DNA from: Candidatus Heimdallarchaeota archaeon
GTDB lineage: Archaea; Asgardarchaeota; Heimdallarchaeia; JABLTI01
Assembly: GCA_030667035.1 (NCBI GenBank)
Contig: DAOUWQ010000028.1
Coordinates: 1-9,003, forward strand
Direction of reading: 5' to 3'
DNA: 9,003 bases
The position numbers and the translations under genes are program-made. The notes beneath the pieces were generated by a model, which was not told the DNA's origin, did not search any database, and saw only the letters and a program-made list of their open reading frames with translations. Shown here one piece after another: positions 1-6,195 of this stretch; the first letter of the stretch is position 1, and each line of letters begins with the position of its first letter.

Positions 1-1
1 A

Positions 2-538
2 ACTTTCTGGTTTTGCTGAACGTTTCTTGTAATCACCGAATTGCAAATCATATTTCTTTGCATCTTCTTTCTTCAATTTAACAGCAAAATCAGCGATGTG
101 TTGACCTGAGTATCTGTCTTCTTCTGGGAAGACAGAAGGATTGTGTGGGATATCCAGACCAGCTGTAATAGCACCACATAACATAGCTGAAACTCTTGTT
201 GCTTTTCTAATTGAATTTATACCGATATCAAGAATTGCTTCTTTCACACCAGCTGCTTGCGCATATTTTCCAGCTAAATAGCCGGTTAAATAAGCGGAAG
301 GAAGATTACCTGTTGCTCCTTTCCAACCATATTCCTTTAGATGTTGGGAAGTTGCATCGACCAAAGTTACATCACCGATGACTTTAGCACCTACGATGCT
401 AACACGGACATGTTTATTTGATCGTCTTACAATCATTCTTGGTTTGTCTGATCTGAGAAGACGTTTTCTTCTCTGAAAGTTAGTTTTACCTTCTCTTCTT
501 CTTCGGAAAGGAACGTGGTAACTTGCACTTTTCGCCAT
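2..538 (-). CDS. rpl18: Large-subunit ribosomal protein uL18 (L18), 3' end cut by window
   Basis: uL18 binds 5S rRNA together with uL5 and helps dock the 5S particle into the central protuberance of the large subunit. I translated the minus strand from an ATG at 538: it opens MAKSASYHVPFRRRREGKT, continues with a basic stretch (RLLRSDKPRMIVRRSNKH), then a beta-rich core and the segment LAGKYAQAAGVKEAILDIG, which are typical of archaeal L18. The frame is open for 179 codons to the window edge. Archaeal L18 is usually a little longer than this, so probably only a short C-terminal piece is missing. The start is supported by an AAGGAGT element about 11 bases upstream, inside the end of eL19; only five bases separate the two genes, so the pair is probably translationally coupled. 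The family assignment is from recognised sequence pattern, not a search. Confidence 0.93.
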   Translation of the reverse strand, partial: MAKSASYHVPFRRRREGKTNFQRRKRLLRSDKPRMIVRRSNKHVRVSIVGAKVIGDVTLVDATSQHLKEYGWKGATGNLPSAYLTGYLAGKYAQAAGVKEAILDIGINSIRKATRVSAMLCGAITAGLDIPHNPSVFPEEDRYSGQHIADFAVKLKKEDAKKYDLQFGDYKKRSAKPES

Positions 539-543
539 TTTCT

Positions 544-1077
544 TCACGTACTCCTTTGTTCATTCTTATGATACTCCGATCTTGCTAAACGGAGTTCACG
601 CATTACTGAATCTACTTCAGGTAATTTTCTCTTAGACATTCTGTGATCTTGAATGTACATTCTTAGGTAATTCGCAGAACGGAACATACCACCTTTCGCT
701 CGTCGATATAATATACGATAAGTTGCTTTATCGATGTAATTCTTATCTCTGATAGCTTTTAGATAGGCACGTTGCTTTCGTATACGATTTATCCAATCTC
801 TTCTCATGTCTGAACGAGCGGTTTTCCTTCCTTTACGGCTACCATGCCCTCGTCTTTGACCTCTGATACGTTTGATATGGAGTTCTCTAGCTCTACCTCT
901 GCTAATACCCTGAATTTTTCTAGCTTGAATAGCACCACTGTGAATTAAAGCTCGGATATCTCTTCTAGTAAGTGCCATTTGAACTTCATCTGCAGCATCA
1001 GGGTTAATGTAGACTCTGTGTACTCCTATACCGAGGATATCTGCTGCAATGCTTCTTTGGGTTTTCAAATCAGTCAT
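544..1077 (-). CDS. rpl19e: Large-subunit ribosomal protein eL19 (L19e)
   Basis: eL19 is an archaeal/eukaryotic-specific large-subunit protein that sits near the polypeptide exit side and contributes to an intersubunit bridge. The 177-residue product starts MTDLKTQRSIAADILGIG and has the family's arginine- and glycine-rich middle (RGHGSRKGRKTARS, about residues 76-89), followed by a long helical region with RAYLKAIRDKNYIDKATYRI and KGGMFRSANYLRMYI. The archaeal family is commonly about 150 residues; this one carries a modest extra C-terminal basic helix. The ATG at 1077 is preceded by a GAGGTG element. It sits 19 bases after eL32 and 5 bases before uL18, the standard archaeal order. Nothing suggests truncation. 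Confidence 0.96.
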   Translation of the reverse strand: MTDLKTQRSIAADILGIGVHRVYINPDAADEVQMALTRRDIRALIHSGAIQARKIQGISRGRARELHIKRIRGQRRGHGSRKGRKTARSDMRRDWINRIRKQRAYLKAIRDKNYIDKATYRILYRRAKGGMFRSANYLRMYIQDHRMSKRKLPEVDSVMRELRLARSEYHKNEQRST

Positions 1078-1096
1078 GTTTTTTTACACCTCATTC

Positions 1097-1894
1097 CTAA
1101 TTTTTCTTGCTAGAGGCAGCTTTTTTCTTTGTGTCAGCAGCCTTCTTACTAGAAGTTGTTGTTTTCTTCTTCGCTGTTGTAGTGGTCTTCTTAGTGGTTG
1201 TTGATGCCTTTGGTTTAGTGGTAGTGGTTTTCTTTGCGGCTGGTTTCTTTGTTGTTGTCTTTGCTTTTGGTTTTGTAGTGGCCTTCTTAGCGGCGGGTTT
1301 AGGTTTAGTTGTAGTCTTTGCTTTGGCAGGCTTCTTAGTTTCTTTACCTGCTAACTGTGACTCAATTTGGTCTAATTCAGCCATTTCTTTATCACTTAAC
1401 CCACTTGAAGATGTTTTCTTCTTTCGAGGGCGAGAAGGTTTCTTCTTATCAATATCTTCATCTTCTAGCAATAGTTCTTCTGAGATTTCGGATATTGTAG
1501 CAAATGTTAATGCTTCTTCGGGTCTATTGATGATCTTTACATTTAGTTCATCGGCTCTGTTGGTCATATCAACTTTCTTTTTGAGTCCAACGGCTGAAGC
1601 AATACGAGCTACTTGAATATCAACGACGATTTGTTCAATATCTTTGACATTGTGAACAAGAACTTCGACTTTACCGGTTGTAGTTAATCCTCTAACGGCT
1701 TTAGGACCTCTAAATCCAATCCTAACTATTTTTGGTATACCTCGTATATGATGTCGCATATGGTTGTCGATACCTACAGGTCGTCTCCAACCAGTTCTTA
1801 ATCGTTTGTATTTCCAACTTTCTTGACGTCTAAATTTAGGACGTTTCTTTCTTATTTTAGCTCTTTCTCGGAGTAATCGTTTGTCAACTGTCAT
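1097..1894 (-). CDS. rpl32e: Large-subunit ribosomal protein eL32 (L32e) with long Lys/Thr/Ala-rich C-terminal tail
   Basis: eL32 is an archaeal/eukaryotic-specific large-subunit protein. Residues 1-125 are the family core: KIRKKRPKFRRQESWKYKRL, then TGWRRPVGIDNHMRHHIRG and a beta domain with IGFRGPKAVRGL and VDIQVARIASAVGLKKK. That core matches the usual family length of roughly 130 residues. Residues 126-265 are an extension: an acidic patch (SEELLLEDEDIDKKK, about 138-152), a predicted short helix (LSDKEMAELDQIESQLAGKE, 166-185) and then about 80 residues of low-complexity Lys, Thr, Ala and Pro. The ATG at 1894 has an AGGAGTGA element that overlaps the uL6 stop region. The tail is in frame with the core and has no stop. 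It resembles the tail of uS3 in the same operon. Identity of the core is secure; the role of the tail is unknown. Confidence 0.95.
   Translation of the reverse strand: MTVDKRLLRERAKIRKKRPKFRRQESWKYKRLRTGWRRPVGIDNHMRHHIRGIPKIVRIGFRGPKAVRGLTTTGKVEVLVHNVKDIEQIVVDIQVARIASAVGLKKKVDMTNRADELNVKIINRPEEALTFATISEISEELLLEDEDIDKKKPSRPRKKKTSSSGLSDKEMAELDQIESQLAGKETKKPAKAKTTTKPKPAAKKATTKPKAKTTTKKPAAKKTTTTKPKASTTTKKTTTTAKKKTTTSSKKAADTKKKAASSKKN
1100..1462 (-). repeat. Low-complexity Lys/Thr/Ala/Pro coding tract in eL32 tail
   Basis: This tract encodes eL32 residues 145-265. From residue 186 onward it consists of imperfect short units built on KPKAKTTTKK and KKPAAKK. The antisense strand consequently shows a long open frame rich in Val, Phe and Ala, which is a by-product of the composition. 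The units are less regular than the 12-residue repeats of uS3, so expansion by slippage followed by drift is plausible (inference). Confidence 0.75.
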
Positions 1895-1906
1895 GATGGT
1901 TCACTC

Positions 1907-2464
1907 CTAATCAATGCCAACATATTGTGCTGACAACCAAATACCGTCCATAAAACGTCGAGGATCTTTGTGTAATTTTCCTCTGAGTTTACAGATTTCT
2001 TGGATGTTAGCAGAAGTTTGGCCAACATGCTCCTTATTTATTCCAGTGATAATTAACTCATCACCGTCAACTACAACCTTAGTACCACCAAGGATTTTTG
2101 CTCTTCTTGGGTTTCTTTGCCCGTAAAGATTCTTGATGATTACTTCTTGAGGTTTCACTTCTACTGTGATAGGAAAGTGAGAATAGACAATAGTGAGCTT
2201 ATAGGTGTACCCTTGAGTAACACCAGTAATCATGTTATTCACATGAGCTTGAATTGTTCCCAACATTGCTAATTCTTTTTTACGTGGAAAGGCTACGGAC
2301 AAAGTTAATTTATTATGTGCAAAGGACATATCAACAGGTTCACCGTTAAAGTTTCGATCTAACGATCCTTTTGGACCTGTTACAGTTACCTTCATGCCCT
2401 TAAGCTCGAGCTTAACTCCTTCCGGTGCTTCTACTGATTTTTCTACAAATACAGCTTTAGGCAT
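1907..2464 (-). CDS. rpl6: Large-subunit ribosomal protein uL6
   Basis: uL6 lies near the GTPase-associated centre and sarcin-ricin loop of the large subunit. The 185-residue product has the two-domain L6 arrangement: an N-terminal domain with LELKGMKVTVTGPKGSLDR and a second domain with NLYGQRNPRRAKILGGTKV and a C-terminal segment with ICKLRGKLHKDPRRFMDGIW. The motif YSHFPITVEV is the archaeal/eukaryotic form of the inter-domain region. Length matches the archaeal family. The start is ATG 2464 with an AAGGAAG element 10 bases upstream; the gap to uS8 is 21 bases. No anomalies were seen. Confidence 0.96.
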   Translation of the reverse strand: MPKAVFVEKSVEAPEGVKLELKGMKVTVTGPKGSLDRNFNGEPVDMSFAHNKLTLSVAFPRKKELAMLGTIQAHVNNMITGVTQGYTYKLTIVYSHFPITVEVKPQEVIIKNLYGQRNPRRAKILGGTKVVVDGDELIITGINKEHVGQTSANIQEICKLRGKLHKDPRRFMDGIWLSAQYVGID

Positions 2465-2485
2465 TTCATCATCGCTTCCTTATTT

Positions 2486-2878
2486 TTAGTAGATATATGC
2501 TAGGAGTCTTCCTCCTATACCCAATGCTTTCGCATCTTCGTGACTCATCACACCCTTTGGTGTAGAGACAATTAGAATTCCCATATCCCTTGCAGGAAGG
2601 AATTTTTCTTCCCAGGATTCGAATTCTTTGTGCTTTACAGGAAATCGTGGTTTAATAACCTGACATTTGTTTATTCTTCCAAGCAATTGTACTTTGAAGA
2701 TTCCTGCTCGGTCATCATCAATGAATTCAAACTCACCGATGTAACCTTTAGCCATCATCACTTTTACCACGGAAGAGATAAGTTTTGAAGCAGGTTTGAG
2801 GTAAACTTCACGTTTTCCTAGCTTTTCAGCATTCCAGATATTATTCATTGCATTTGCTAATGTATCTAATAATGGCAT
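2486..2878 (-). CDS. rps8: Small-subunit ribosomal protein uS8
   Basis: uS8 is a primary 16S rRNA-binding protein of the small-subunit platform. From the ATG at 2878 the product is 130 residues, the normal archaeal length, beginning MPLLDTLANAMNNIWNAEKL, with FPVKHKEFESWEEKFLPARD in the middle and the diagnostic C-terminal region ILIVSTPKGVMSHEDAKALGIGG (split across the end of the protein). A longer reading from a GTG at 2890 would add four residues, but that GTG is part of the AGGTGA ribosome-binding site that correctly precedes ATG 2878 by eight bases, so the shorter start is preferred. It follows uS14 closely. Confidence 0.95.
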   Translation of the reverse strand: MPLLDTLANAMNNIWNAEKLGKREVYLKPASKLISSVVKVMMAKGYIGEFEFIDDDRAGIFKVQLLGRINKCQVIKPRFPVKHKEFESWEEKFLPARDMGILIVSTPKGVMSHEDAKALGIGGRLLAYIY

Positions 2879-2886
2879 AGTTTTAA

Positions 2887-2892
2887 TCACCT
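2887..2892 (-). promoter_or_regulatory. Ribosome-binding site deciding the uS8 start
   Basis: The minus strand reads AGGTGA, eight bases upstream of ATG 2878. Its GTG is the upstream in-frame alternative start at 2890, so using that codon as a start would consume the binding site itself. This favours the 130-residue uS8. Confidence 0.7.
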
Positions 2893-2912
2893 ACTTTATC
2901 TAACAGGGGAAT

Positions 2913-3095
2913 TTATCCTCCGTGTCCTCCGTATCGTTTGAACCCAACAGTTTTTGCAACCTCACGGAAGCATCTTCTGCATAGGTTAAGTCCATGCCTA
3001 CGAATCAATCCTTCACGGGCTCCACAGCGTGTACACTGTCGAGAACCTTTTCCAAATTTGATTACTTTTGGTTTTGATCCAGATCCTTTTGCCAT
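2913..3095 (-). CDS. rps14: Small-subunit ribosomal protein uS14, zinc-binding type
   Basis: uS14 binds the small-subunit head. The 60-residue product is the short zinc-binding form: CTRC at residues 21-24 and CRRC at 39-42 supply four cysteine ligands, separated by GAREGLIRRHGLNL. The flanking sequences FGKGSRQ and CFREVAKTVGFKRY match archaeal uS14 and eukaryotic S29. It ends in an extra glycine-rich GGHGG, a small lineage-specific touch. ATG 3095 is preceded by AGGTGA located in the end of the uL5 gene; the intergenic gap is 11 bases. Confidence 0.96.
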   Translation of the reverse strand: MAKGSGSKPKVIKFGKGSRQCTRCGAREGLIRRHGLNLCRRCFREVAKTVGFKRYGGHGG

Positions 3096-3106
3096 TCGTA
3101 ATTCAC

Positions 3107-3655
3107 CTACTCTACAGATAATCCTAATTCTGTTTCAGCGAAAACTATCGCTTCATCACGAGATATCCTATGCCTCATAGGTATCTTGCTTGGTGCGCGG
3201 AATCTTCTTTTCACTCGAAAACCAGGGCGTTCTATTTTTAGAAAAACATCCAAGCCAGTTACTCCAAGGTTTGGATCATATTTTGTACCAGGGATATCGA
3301 TGTGTTCTTTAATTCCAAAGCCAAAATTGCCTTCTCTATCAAAGTTTCTTGGGGAAATTTTGTTATCTCGAGGGTAGAAAACTCTCTCAACAAGTTTCTT
3401 GATACTTGCTTCGTCACGTATAGTAACAATAGCACCAATTGGCTCGCCTTCTCGTATACCGAATTCTCTGAAAGTTCGTTTAGCACGAGTTTCTGCTGTT
3501 TTCATTCCAGCAATGGATTCGATAATTTTCTTAACCCTTTCTAATGCTTCTCCAGATTCTCCTACACAGCAGTGTAGAGTTAAGGAAGCAACTTTAGGTT
3601 TGCGCATTTTATTTTCTTGCCAATCCTTCAAATAATCTTCTTTAGTCAGAGTCAT
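3107..3655 (-). CDS. rpl5: Large-subunit ribosomal protein uL5
   Basis: uL5 binds 5S rRNA and contacts the P-site tRNA from the central protuberance; it partners with uL18 encoded at the other end of this operon. The 182-residue product contains the family signatures LHCCVGESGEALERVKKI (about residues 27-44), the segment AKRTFREFGIREGEPIGAIV, then FGFGIKEHIDIPG and a typical C-terminal GLDVFLKIERPGFRVKRR. Length is normal for archaea. Its ATG overlaps the eS4 stop as ATGA (3652-3655), and a GGAG element lies nine bases upstream within eS4, so translation is likely coupled to eS4. Confidence 0.96.
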   Translation of the reverse strand: MTLTKEDYLKDWQENKMRKPKVASLTLHCCVGESGEALERVKKIIESIAGMKTAETRAKRTFREFGIREGEPIGAIVTIRDEASIKKLVERVFYPRDNKISPRNFDREGNFGFGIKEHIDIPGTKYDPNLGVTGLDVFLKIERPGFRVKRRFRAPSKIPMRHRISRDEAIVFAETELGLSVE

Positions 3656-4407
3656 TTAGTATCGTCTCCTTTTGCTTGAAACCATGGTGATTTTTCACCG
3701 ATGATGAAGATATATTCGGGTGTGGTTTGAACCTCTGTACCATCTTCTGGAGATACTAGAGTCACAGTTGAAGCTCTGGGACCAAAACGCCATTGGACTT
3801 CTTTGATTGATCCATGTTTACCGACGTTTTTACCAGCAGTAATAATCGCATACATTCCATCCTTGAATGGGAAATGAGTACCTATCTCTTGAGAAGGAAG
3901 TTTTACTTCAATGGAATCTTTTGTATTATATTTTTGTTCAATTCCTGCTTCTTTTGGTAAGAGTATATTTCTCCCATCATGGAGATTTAATTGAGTAATA
4001 CCACCTTTGATTGTGGTTTTATTCATTATTTTACAGAGTTTAGTAATTGTAGCCGTTTTCTTCATTTCATAAGGCATCATTACGTGTAACTCATGTGGTA
4101 GAATACGATATGCTTTGTTTAATTCATCAATTTGAACTACATCCATGAGACCGACAGGATGTTTTAGATTTGTAACTACATTCCCATCTATTTTCACTAG
4201 TCGTTTATTTACGATGATCTTCATTTCTCGAGCAGTATATGCTATGTGAAGAACATCTCGTAATAGAATACCTAATGGTATACAATTAAGACGACTATGA
4301 GGTCCTGGATCTGCACGGAAAGCGAATTTGTGTGCTTTTCTGCGTATTGCCCAGTTTCGTGGGGATGAAATTCTCTTTTGATGCTTTGAGCCACCTGATT
4401 TTGTCAT
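3652..4407 (-). CDS. rps4e: Small-subunit ribosomal protein eS4 (S4e)
   Basis: eS4 is an archaeal/eukaryotic-specific small-subunit protein, unrelated to bacterial uS4. The 251-residue product shows the N-terminal family motif (residues 5-30, with HQKRISSPRNWAIRRK), an S4-type RNA-binding domain around residues 43-105 with IPLGILLRDVL and KRLVKIDGNVV, a central domain, and a KOW-like segment near residues 183-210 (KDGMYAIITAGKNVGKHGSI). The C-terminus EYIFIIGEKSPW is characteristic. Length is in the normal archaeal range. ATG 4407 is preceded by a purine-rich GAGGAAAGTGA. The stop overlaps the uL5 start by four bases. Confidence 0.96.
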   Translation of the reverse strand: MTKSGGSKHQKRISSPRNWAIRRKAHKFAFRADPGPHSRLNCIPLGILLRDVLHIAYTAREMKIIVNKRLVKIDGNVVTNLKHPVGLMDVVQIDELNKAYRILPHELHVMMPYEMKKTATITKLCKIMNKTTIKGGITQLNLHDGRNILLPKEAGIEQKYNTKDSIEVKLPSQEIGTHFPFKDGMYAIITAGKNVGKHGSIKEVQWRFGPRASTVTLVSPEDGTEVQTTPEYIFIIGEKSPWFQAKGDDTK

Positions 4408-4424
4408 TTTTTTTCACTTTCCTC

Positions 4425-4847
4425 TTAATTCGTTTTTTCTTCCTCTTTCTCTGCTACATCTTCATCTAATGTAGTGAGTCTTCGGTCAACAATTGCTTTT
4501 CGGCGTTTGTCTTTCATATTTTTCAGATTTATGATTTCGCAATTACAAGCACGAACTGGGAAATGTTGAGCTGATCCATCAGCTTTCTCGAATGTGACGC
4601 CTTCAATTGTTAACCTCATATTTTTGAGATCGATGTTTGAAACTTCACCTTCGATACCTCTGAAGGACCCTCTTCTAATTCGTACAGTATCACCTTTTCT
4701 GATAACCAAATTTTTCACGCCTTCTTTTTCTGCAAGTGTTGGAGATAGAGGAGCAGTTAACGTCTTCCTTTTTTTATGCAAAGGTGCTTGATAGAGCATT
4801 TTTCTTTGCTTGGAAGGTTGTTTTGTTAGTTTTGCGTTTTTCTTCAT
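4425..4847 (-). CDS. rpl24: Large-subunit ribosomal protein uL24
   Basis: uL24 is an early-assembly large-subunit protein located near the exit tunnel. The 140-residue product has a basic N-terminal arm (residues 1-30, SKQRKMLYQAPLHKKRKTL), a KOW motif at about residues 48-75 (VIRKGDTVRIRRGSFRGIEG), and the archaeal segment NMRLTIEGVTFEKADG. The C-terminus becomes acidic (DEDVAEKEEEKTN), so it is somewhat longer than the minimal archaeal protein. ATG 4847 has an AAGGAG element. It lies 35 bases from uL14, the largest gap inside the operon. Confidence 0.95.
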   Translation of the reverse strand: MKKNAKLTKQPSKQRKMLYQAPLHKKRKTLTAPLSPTLAEKEGVKNLVIRKGDTVRIRRGSFRGIEGEVSNIDLKNMRLTIEGVTFEKADGSAQHFPVRACNCEIINLKNMKDKRRKAIVDRRLTTLDEDVAEKEEEKTN

Positions 4848-4882
4848 TTTGTTTCTTCTCCTTAGTTCACCATAGTGTTAAT

Positions 4883-5299
4883 TTACACAATAGTACTAGC
4901 AGCATGGGCAACTCTTGGCCATCGTTCAGCAGCTTCTTTTGCTACTGGCCCACGGATTTCGCTTCCTCTTGGACTGCCTTCAGGGCTTGCAATTACTGCA
5001 GCATTATCTTCAAACTGAACCCAGAGTCCGTTTGGTCTACGGTACAATTTTCTCTGGCGAATAACTATTGCCGGGAGAACTTGTCGCCTCATTTGAGGGG
5101 TACCTTTCTTTACGGTTACAATAACCATGTCTCCTACAGATGCGGAAGGATATCGATTAAGACGACCTTTGAATCCTTTTACAGCTATAATCATGATGAC
5201 TTTTGCACCAGTATTATCAGCGCAAACTAAGCGTGTGCCTACTGTAACACCTTTGCTAAGTTTTGGGAGAGATATACCTGTTACTTTTCTTCTCGACAT
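4883..5299 (-). CDS. rpl14: Large-subunit ribosomal protein uL14
   Basis: uL14 lies at the subunit interface and forms an intersubunit bridge. The 138-residue product carries GTRLVCADNTGAKVIMIIAV, then YPSASVGDMVIVTVKKGTP and VIRQRKLYRRPNGLWVQFED, ending with AEDN-equivalent FEDNAAVIASPEG and RGPVAKEAAERWPRVA. These are classical archaeal uL14 signatures. Length is close to the archaeal norm of about 132. ATG 5299 has a GAGGAGA element nine bases upstream, and the gap to uS17 is 22 bases. Confidence 0.96.
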   Translation of the reverse strand: MSRRKVTGISLPKLSKGVTVGTRLVCADNTGAKVIMIIAVKGFKGRLNRYPSASVGDMVIVTVKKGTPQMRRQVLPAIVIRQRKLYRRPNGLWVQFEDNAAVIASPEGSPRGSEIRGPVAKEAAERWPRVAHAASTIV

Positions 5300-5321
5300 A
5301 TTCTTGATTCTCCTCAGTATT

Positions 5322-5666
5322 CTAAGATTCTATTTCCTCCACTAGTTTTTCCTTTGCTATTACAACATAGGAAACTGTTTTGCTGAGAGGACGACATTCC
5401 ATTATGGTTACTTTATCTCCTTCTCGAGCATCTATACAGGGGGGATTATGAGAACTGTAACTACCATGTCTGCGTTCGTATCGTTTGAATTTCTTTATAT
5501 AAAAAAGAAAATCTCTACGAACTACACATGCTTTTTGCATTTTATGACTGGTGACAGTTCCATTTATGATCCTACCTCTGACACGAAGAGTGCCATGGAA
5601 AGGACAGTTTATATCATCACAAACGTTTTCTGGTTCTGGAACATCAACGCCAATATATCTGGACAT
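5322..5666 (-). CDS. rps17: Small-subunit ribosomal protein uS17
   Basis: uS17 is an OB-fold primary rRNA-binding protein of the small subunit. The 114-residue product begins MSRYIGVDVPEPENVCDD, then has CPFHGTLRVRGRIINGTV (residues 21-38), the segment KFKRYERRHGSYSSHNPPC and the signature GDKVTIMECRPLSKTVSYVV (83-102). These are typical of archaeal/eukaryotic uS17 rather than bacterial. Its AAGGTGG ribosome-binding site is formed by the last sense codons of Rnp1, which stops only four bases before the uS17 ATG, so the two are probably coupled. Confidence 0.96.
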   Translation of the reverse strand: MSRYIGVDVPEPENVCDDINCPFHGTLRVRGRIINGTVTSHKMQKACVVRRDFLFYIKKFKRYERRHGSYSSHNPPCIDAREGDKVTIMECRPLSKTVSYVVIAKEKLVEEIES

Positions 5667-5670
5667 TTTT

Positions 5671-5991
5671 TTACCACCTTTTACGGATTACATTTTTTAT
5701 TCTATTTTCACTTCTAGAGTTTAGTAAACTTCCATCTACATCCACGAGTTCTTTATTTGGTAATTCGAATCGAAATGAATTGTTTTTCTTTTCAATAGAG
5801 ACTCTTCGAGATGCTGTTGTGTTTGATTTTGAACTAACAAGATCTAATACTAACATTTGTTTTGTTTCATCAACAATACAGCCTTGTATGCCGATGAGAT
5901 TTTTATCAGTAGATTTTATTATTTCAATATTCAAACCAATCAACTCGTGTCTGTGGATATTTTTAGCTGTTAGTGGGCTCAAGCTCACCAT
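5671..5991 (-). CDS. rnp1: Ribonuclease P protein component 1 (Rnp1/Rpp29/Pop4 family)
   Basis: Archaeal RNase P removes 5' leaders from pre-tRNA; this protein (homologous to eukaryotic Pop4/Rpp29) has an Sm-like fold and binds the specificity side of the RNA with Rpp21. The 106-residue product has the family motifs NIHRHELIGLNIEII near the N-terminus, LIGIQGCIVDETKQMLVL (residues 32-49) and the C-terminal VDGSLLNSRSENRIK. Position between uL29 and uS17 is the well-known archaeal location of this gene. The ATG at 5991 makes a 29-base overlap with uL29; a GTG (5988) or TTG (5982) in the same frame are alternative starts, and no strong ribosome-binding site distinguishes them. The first few residues are therefore uncertain. 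Confidence 0.9.
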   Translation of the reverse strand: MVSLSPLTAKNIHRHELIGLNIEIIKSTDKNLIGIQGCIVDETKQMLVLDLVSSKSNTTASRRVSIEKKNNSFRFELPNKELVDVDGSLLNSRSENRIKNVIRKRW

Positions 5992-6181
5992 TCTCTGTCA
6001 TAACAGTCAAGATTCTTGCGATAGTTTTCTTGACTTCTTTAACTTTACTTGGTTTCTCTAATGAGCCACCAGTCGCTACGCTTGCTCGTAAGAGAGCAAG
6101 TTCTTTATGGAGATTTTTTAGCTGGTTTTTTCTTTGAACAGCGGTCATATAACGAATTTCACGCATCTTTAGAATTGCCAT
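5963..6181 (-). CDS. rpl29: Large-subunit ribosomal protein uL29
   Basis: uL29 is a small helical protein near the peptide exit tunnel, next to uL23. The 72-residue product is a two-helix hairpin with LHKELALLRASVATGGSLEK (residues 24-43) and the C-terminal KKTIARILTV. These are the archaeal L29 signatures. ATG 6181 follows the uS3 stop by 14 bases and has an AGGAG element that overlaps that stop. Its 3' end overlaps Rnp1 by 29 bases in another frame. Confidence 0.95.
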   Translation of the reverse strand: MAILKMREIRYMTAVQRKNQLKNLHKELALLRASVATGGSLEKPSKVKEVKKTIARILTVMTENGELEPTNS

Positions 6182-6195
6182 TTTTCATACATCTC

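Noticed and set aside
1107..1616. 169-codon plus-strand open frame rich in Val, Phe and Ala
   Set aside because: It is the antisense of the Lys/Thr/Ala-rich eL32 tail; the hydrophobic composition follows directly from the complementary codons and there is no family resemblance.
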